Assembly: GCA_030267565.1 (NCBI GenBank)
Contig: BRXU01000004.1
Span: 3,974,501-4,038,500 of the forward strand
Origin: Pleodorina starrii
Lineage: Eukaryota > Chlorophyta > Chlorophyceae > Chlamydomonadales > Volvocaceae
DNA: 64,000 bases
Reading direction: 5' to 3'
Notes under the pieces: generated by a model
What the model was told of the DNA's origin: nothing
Database searches by the model: none
The model's input: the letters and a program-made list of their open reading frames with translations, nothing else
Position numbers and translations under genes: made by a program
Shown: one piece after another, positions 58,728-64,000 of the stretch
Position numbering within the stretch: position 1 is the first letter of the stretch
Layout: every line of letters begins with the position of its first letter

Positions 58728-60039
58728 CGCTCGCAGGTAGTTGCAAACAAGACAGATGTGGGGTAAATGCAAGCGGCGCGACTACGGGGTCCGAATTGGC
58801 GCGTGAGCTCAGATTCCGTCCAGTGAGAGGCAGTTGTGTTGTGGTCTAGACAGTACAAGCAACACCTAAGTGATGTATACTTTAGGTTAAAAGTAGCCTG
58901 TGCGCGAGGCGCGAGGGAAGACGTTTAACCGCGTACAACACGGCGGCGCCTGTTGGGCCCATGCAGGGAGCCGCCTGTCAAGTGCAGAAAACGCGCACAA
59001 CACCTATCGTTTTCGTCATGACATCTATAAGTATACACGGTGTCCCAAATTAAGCTACTTCTGACAAAAGAAGCTAACAAATTGACGACAGTCGAACATT
59101 CCTGCACCGCCTGTGCCTTTGCTTGCGCTTGAGGAAAAACGAAGCGCAGTTGATCCAAGAAACTGAAGTCGTGTCTGAATTGGCTCCATCCAGGGCTTGC
59201 GGAAAGCCGTTCGGGAAGTTGTCGCCTCTGTAAGGAAAGGAAGACGTTCACTCTATTGGGCAAGGGTTATGGGAAGAACGTCTGAAGTGCTCGGCTTTGC
59301 CCGCATGCACCACATATCTTCGGCCTGAGCTGCGCAAGCTGTTTGGGAGACCGGAAGACGACTCCAAAACTTCAAAAGTCGGGAGGTGACGAGGCCAGTT
59401 ACATTGTCTCTTTAACGCGCGATGAACCGTAACAAGCTGTAAATGTTTACAGGGTGAACACAGTCGTCCTGGGGTAGTAACGCACGCGACCCTGTACCCT
59501 TGCGTTGTCAAGCACGGCGGGACAGGCGGGACCGCGTGCTGTGCCCAGATCCAGTGGCGTGGCAATAACAGTGGACAGGCGCAGAGCCAGCGGACAGTGG
59601 AAGCGCTTACACTTCGGACGTGGGAAAGCCAGGTTTCCCCAGTGGTTCAAGCTGAGCTTGCCTAAGCAGGTCGCGAGGGGTCGCGGATCAACTGTCTGCG
59701 CTTGCGCACGTGCAGAGCACGTGTCATTCCCTACCAGAGTTCCTCTCGCACTGTCGTCTCCTTAGTGCGACTTGTGCCCGTGCAAGTATCGCCAACGGTT
59801 GGCAACTTGTCCTAACAACGTACCCAACGCATGGCCTCACAACCCGTGAAGAAGTCGCTTGGGCGGACTCTTAATCCACGCACAAAGGTTGCCCCTTGCT
59901 GATGCTGCGCAATACCGTGCACGCCGAAGCTGTGAGGCGGTGAGCGAGGCCCCACACACATACACCGCATCCAAGCACACGAGCTCGTGCGCAAATAGCT
60001 TCAGGCTTTTGGTCGGTGCCTCCGCCCATCTCCATCGCC
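58728..60039. other. Intergenic, expansin-like 3' UTR to C3-like promoter
   Basis: Both flanking genes read leftwards. The right ~600 bases fit the expansin-like 3' UTR, ending near the palindromic TGTAA site. An open minus-strand frame at 58925-59263 has no family signature. Confidence 0.4.
59437..59452. terminator. Palindromic TGTAA site, candidate poly(A) signal
   Basis: CTGTAAATGTTTACAG is a 7-bp inverted repeat with a 2-base centre, so TGTAA is present on both strands (plus 59438-59442; minus 59451-59447). On the minus strand it would end the expansin-like transcript about 590 bases after the stop. Confidence 0.4.
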
Positions 60040-63000
60040 TCAATCAATCTCGACCTGGTCCAGGCAGAAATACGCATCCCGCTCGTTGGTGTTCTGAAAC
60101 TCGATGCGATTGAGCTGCTCCTGAGGCACCAAGCCCTGGCACTTGAAATCCGAAATGGGAATGACCATCTTGTACCAGTCGCCCTGGGTCTCGGCAGGAG
60201 ACTGCCGGAGGGCCCGCGGGTAGGGGTGGCGAAAACGGGAGGGGGCGGAAGGTCGGCCGCAGGGGCGGGTAGGGAGCGCGAGGCATGGGTGGGCTCTGGG
60301 CTTGGTTGACACCACAAGGCAAGCTGTGTGCGGCCATCAACATCACGGGCCCTAGGAGCTAGGACACGGCAAAACGCCGCCTTGAAAGGCAGCAACAGCT
60401 GGAGGCGGAGTCAGCGACGGCAACGACAGCAACGGCGGAGTCAGCGACGGCAGAGACAGCGACAGAAGGCACCGTTCCGAGTCCGCTCCCACCCGCCCAC
60501 GGCCCCACGTACCGTGTTGTTCAGGTACACCTCGTTGCCGCAGTACTCTTTGTTGCCGTTGGTGTAGCTGCCGTCCTGCAGCACAAACACCTTGATGGGG
60601 GGCACGGAGCCGCTGGGAGTGGAGGAGAAGTACGGGTCGGAGGAGTTTGAGTTGGACCGGATCCAGAAGCTGATGTCGTTGGCGCCCGCGAAGGGCTGGT
60701 AGCCCGGACCCCCGCACGCCCGGCAGGTGAAGCTCAGGCCGCCGCCATTGGACACCTGCAGGCAGGTTGCAGCGGAGCCTCCAATACCGGCGCCTGCGGG
60801 CGAAGAGGAGCGGACAGGCGGAAGGCGAAGGGAAGCGGGCGGGCAGGGAAGGGCGGGCGGGCGGGGAAGGACGTGGAGAGGTGGTGCAGAGCGCGCGTAG
60901 GTACCGGTACTGGCATCGGTCGACGCACTCAGACAGACGGACAGACACACATATATATACACCGTGCCTTGGCCGCACACATACATATACACCGTGCCTT
61001 GGCCGCACGCGGAACCGAATACCGCGATTGTGCCGGCGGTACGACAAAACATACCCTCTTGAATCAGCTCTGCATACGCCCTGTTGTACGGGAACCAGCT
61101 CCAGCCGGGTTCGATGACGTCGTCGTACAGTACGCGGCTTACGTAGCCGGGCGCGGGCGGCAGGGGTAGAGGCTGGTTGCTGTTGCAGTCAACGGGGCGA
61201 TAATCCACGGACATGACACCGTACACCTGTACGGCCGACCGGGACGAGCGGGTGGGAGGAGGGAGGACGGCTTTCGCAGCAGCAAGCGGCGACAGACTGA
61301 GGGGCGGTGCGCCACCGCGGACGGCGACTGGGACAGCGACCGGGCCGCGCGAGAAGGCGGCATCGTCAGCCATGCGTCGTGCGTCGCGCTGGACCTGTTG
61401 GATGCCGTACGCTACCTAAGGATGCTGTACATGGAAATTGTGTGCGGTACGGTGTCCGGCACCGGACGTGCCGACGCCGGGAAAGAGACACAGCAGCAGC
61501 GTAGCGCGTGCAGTAGCGCGGGGCTGGTGCCAGTTACCGCTCGTATACAACCCGGCCGGCTGGCTGATTGGTGGCTGGCTGGCTGGTCGGCGATTCGCCC
61601 TGCTGCTGGGCCGGGTGCACATGAGCGCGGCGCGGCGGGACGCGGAAGGCACACGGGGCTGCAGCAGCGCGCGGCCGCTAGTGTCGTACCGGGTGCGCCA
61701 GCCTCTCGAAAGCCCAGTACGACAGGTCAAAGTGGTTCTGACCTGTGCGGGCGACATGAGAGGAGCAGAGGTAGAGCAGCAGCAGCGGCAGCGGTAGCCG
61801 CAGGCGGCAGCAGCGCAAGGCAGCAGCAGCAGGACAGCGCCCTAGGGTGCGTCGTATGCGTGCTGAACTTCCCACGGCATGCTCTCCCGCCCATTTCCCA
61901 CCCCTCCGGCGGTTGGTAGTTATGCCCTTCCCTTCCCGCCGACACGCCGCCCCTCTGGCGGTGCTGGAAGCCGCTCCCTCGCGAGAAGCGGCGCACGTGG
62001 ATGGGATGAATGGGACAAGGGACCCGCGGGTCGCTCTCTACAGGTCCGACCGCTTGCCGGCTCTGCGCCTGCCTCGCCTCCGGTGCTCGGCCGCACCGGA
62101 GCCCCAAGACGAGCCCGGACCCGATCCGGACCGCTCCCATCGGGGGCCGGCCCCGTCGGGTCTCACTGCCCCCCTCCGTAGCTGCACCGCTTGCGCGCTT
62201 GGCCCACTGACCTCCGCAGCACCACTCCTGACGCCGCGTCTCGCCGCCCTTCTTGACACCCGGGGCCGTGTCCGCCAGCACTTGGGTGCAGGGGCAGGAG
62301 TCGATGATGCGCACCGTGATCACCTGTTGAGTGAGTGGCGGTGGGAGATCAACGGCGACAGAGTGCGCGGGAGAAGGAGAACTGGGGAACGGAGAGGGAC
62401 GCCGCTAGGTCGGGTTCTCCACGAGCTGGTCGTGTTTTAGGGTTTTAGGGTTCGTGTGTCAGTTCGGACTCGCTCTTGCTCGTGCTCATGGGAATCCTTG
62501 CAGCTTCTTGCGGCTTCCAGCAGCTTCCTCGCAACTGCCCGCAGCTGCAGTTGGGGGAAGCCCGCAGGGTAGCTGCCCCCAGCTACTGCCCAAAGCGACT
62601 GCCCAAAGCCACTGTCCCCAGCTACTCACCTGGTTCGGGTCCCAGCACTCCACCACTTGCAGACCCTGCGACTCGCCCGGGTTGCCCGGCCAGGGGCGGC
62701 CCTGCGTGTCGGTGATGTTGGGGTTGATGGCCGGTAGATAGGGCCGGAACTTGTCGCCGTCGTAGTAGCCGTTGATGATCTTGACCGGGGTGTTGTTGAA
62801 GGCTGGCGGGGTGCAAAATTGTGGGAGGCAGGCGGACGGGCGGGCGGTAAGGAGGGCGTATCAGTGCCTGTACAAGTCTCGACTCGAGCGCTGTGTTTCA
62901 AGGCCGGTGGCGGCGGCAACGATGGGGTCGGGGCGCGCATCATCCAGGCGGATGCCGGCGATGGTAGGACAGGACAGGGCAGTGGCAGTGGCGTCGCCAA

Positions 63001-63694
63001 CAAGGGGGGCCATGCGCCGGCTGGTCTGCCGGCCGCTGCACCGGCGGAAGTACCTGCGCCGCCGCAGGAGGAAAAATACAGACCCACGGGTCACCGCCGA
63101 GGCGCGGCGCTGCAATGGAACCCCACCCCCCAACAGCGGAACCGACCCACCGACCCGCAGACCCACCCACCTGCCACGGCGCCATTGACGCATTTGAACT
63201 GATAGCACCTGTGGAACAGGGCGGGGCAGCAGAGACTATGGTGAGGAAACGAAGGCGAGGGGAGCGATGATGCTTTGCGCGATGCCGCAAGCGGATGAAT
63301 CCGGTTTGCCGGGGTCCCACTTCCCACTTCCCGGCACAGCTCACCGGGCGCAGCTGCCCGCGTAGTCCGGATTGGCGTCCGCCGCCGCGGCGACTGCGTC
63401 TTGCGGGAAGGGCAGCGTTCCATCGCTGTTGGTGAAACCGCAGGAGCCGTACGTGAGGATGCCGAAGCTGCCCTTGCCGCGTGAGGGGTCGTAAGCCTCA
63501 GCCAGCAGGTCGGGGCCGCCGTAGTAGGTGGTGCGGCCGCGGACCCAGCCGGAGGGAGGGCCCGGAGGCAGCGCGGTCGAGGCGGAAGCGCCGCCGTCGC
63601 TGCTGCTGGCGTCCTGCGCTACGGCGGCTATGGCGGCTGCGGCGATCAGGAAGGCGCACAGCGCGCCGCGGAGAATGTGGCTTATCTTAGCCAT
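60040..63694 (-). CDS. Secreted expansin-like protein (DPBB plus C-terminal domain)
   Basis: Expansins loosen cell walls without hydrolysis; they have a GH45-like six-stranded barrel (DPBB) and a C-terminal beta-sandwich (CBM63). Exons in reading order: 63694-63345, 63208-63171, 62802-62630, 62323-62212, 61742-61690, 61226-61055, 60793-60513, 60183-60040; in phase, 440 residues. Residues 1-27 are a clear signal peptide (GALCAFLIAAAAIAAVAQ). DPBB landmarks: GRTTYYGGPD, YGSCGFTNSDG, SCARCYQFKCVNG, VITVRIIDSCPC, HFDLSYWAFERLA and VDYRPVDC. The HFDL motif with its Asp is kept, as in expansins. The C-terminal ~140 residues (SFWIRSNS, IKVFVLQDGSYT, WYKMVIPISDF, RIEFQNTNERDAYFCLD) look like a beta-sandwich but not a plain CBM63. 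Cys count suggests several disulphides. It should act outside the cell; since volvocine walls are hydroxyproline-rich glycoproteins and not cellulose, its target is open. Confidence 0.88.
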
Positions 63695-64000
63695 TGCTTC
63701 GACTTTTGGAGGAAAATGTGGCCGAAATGCGGCAGATTTGTCCGGAGCACTGTTGAGGTGGCTGGGTGCAGCCGCCGCTTCGCCGATTTGACGGCGGCAG
63801 GTCGTATACAAATCAATGTCGGGAATGCGCCCTTGCTTTGGACGGCGCTGCTGTTGATTAGTTAAATGATATTACGACAGGCGACAGGTCTGGAGTGCGG
63901 ACAAAGCACCTCCGCAAGGCCCTCGTGGCTTGCTGATGGCTGGCTTTACAGCGATGTCGTAGCGGTCGTAGAAAAGGGTCGTGAGTCCCGACAGTAAAGT
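63695..64000. other. Upstream region of expansin-like gene
   Basis: Should hold the 5' UTR and promoter of the expansin-like gene (minus strand). No clear TATA box or coding frame was identified. Confidence 0.4.

Noticed and set aside
58925..59263. 112-codon minus-strand frame
   Set aside because: Some coding feel around 59080-59220, but no motif and no consistent splice partners; likely UTR or intergenic.

Overview
This is nuclear DNA from a green alga, most likely a chlamydomonadalean/volvocine species. The genes are GC-rich and cut by many short GT-AG introns (4 to 17 exons per gene). The proteins carry long Ala/Gly/Ser runs. TGTAA, the poly(A) signal of Chlamydomonas-type algae, lies downstream of several stop codons. 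One gene is a close match in architecture to the C3 subunit of the Chlamydomonas circadian RNA-binding complex CHLAMY1. The genus cannot be fixed from the sequence alone.

Ten protein-coding genes are supported. I rebuilt the exons by hand from splice signals and codon phase. In all nine genes for which I chained a full set of exons, reading frame is kept across every junction; the MATE transporter is the tenth, with its 5' end unresolved. Layout: (1) 329-3104 (+), 3' part of a sugar-lactone-oxidase-like FAD enzyme with a Cys-rich tail; (2) 5479-~9400 (-), a MATE transporter of the plant EDS5/plastid DETOXIFICATION type, convergent with gene 1; (3) 11496-13121 (-), an HVA22/REEP-family ER-shaping protein with a 15-nt microexon; (4) a gene-poor stretch, 13.1-15.8 kb, with repeats and a probable retroelement remnant; (5) 15796-24193 (+), a 17-exon gene joining a Vps62/DUF946-like ectodomain to a multi-pass membrane region; (6) 26173-28668 (+), a plastid-type RsmE rRNA methyltransferase; (7) 29043-33424 (+), a CobW/ZNG-type GTPase with a His-rich loop; (8) 37378-47690 (+), a 2,487-residue TKL-like protein kinase with a changed DFG motif and huge low-complexity arms; (9) 51193-54752 (-), a RETICULATA-related (DUF3411) plastid membrane protein; (10) 55983-58727 (-), a three-RRM CELF-type protein, CHLAMY1 C3-like; (11) 60040-63694 (-), a secreted expansin-like protein.

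The genes do not form an operon-like unit. Several products point to the plastid (MATE, RsmE, RETICULATA-related) and two to the cell surface or secretory path (Vps62-like, expansin-like), as is ordinary for an algal chromosome arm. The best leads for something new are the Vps62-like/multi-TM fusion, the kinase with DFS in place of DFG and a ~270-residue insert in its N-lobe, the WLTYW microexon, and a (TG)7 run directly upstream of the kinase start in a window that also encodes a UG-repeat-binding-type protein. Gene-poor stretches are described one by one; several hold open frames that I could not raise to gene calls.
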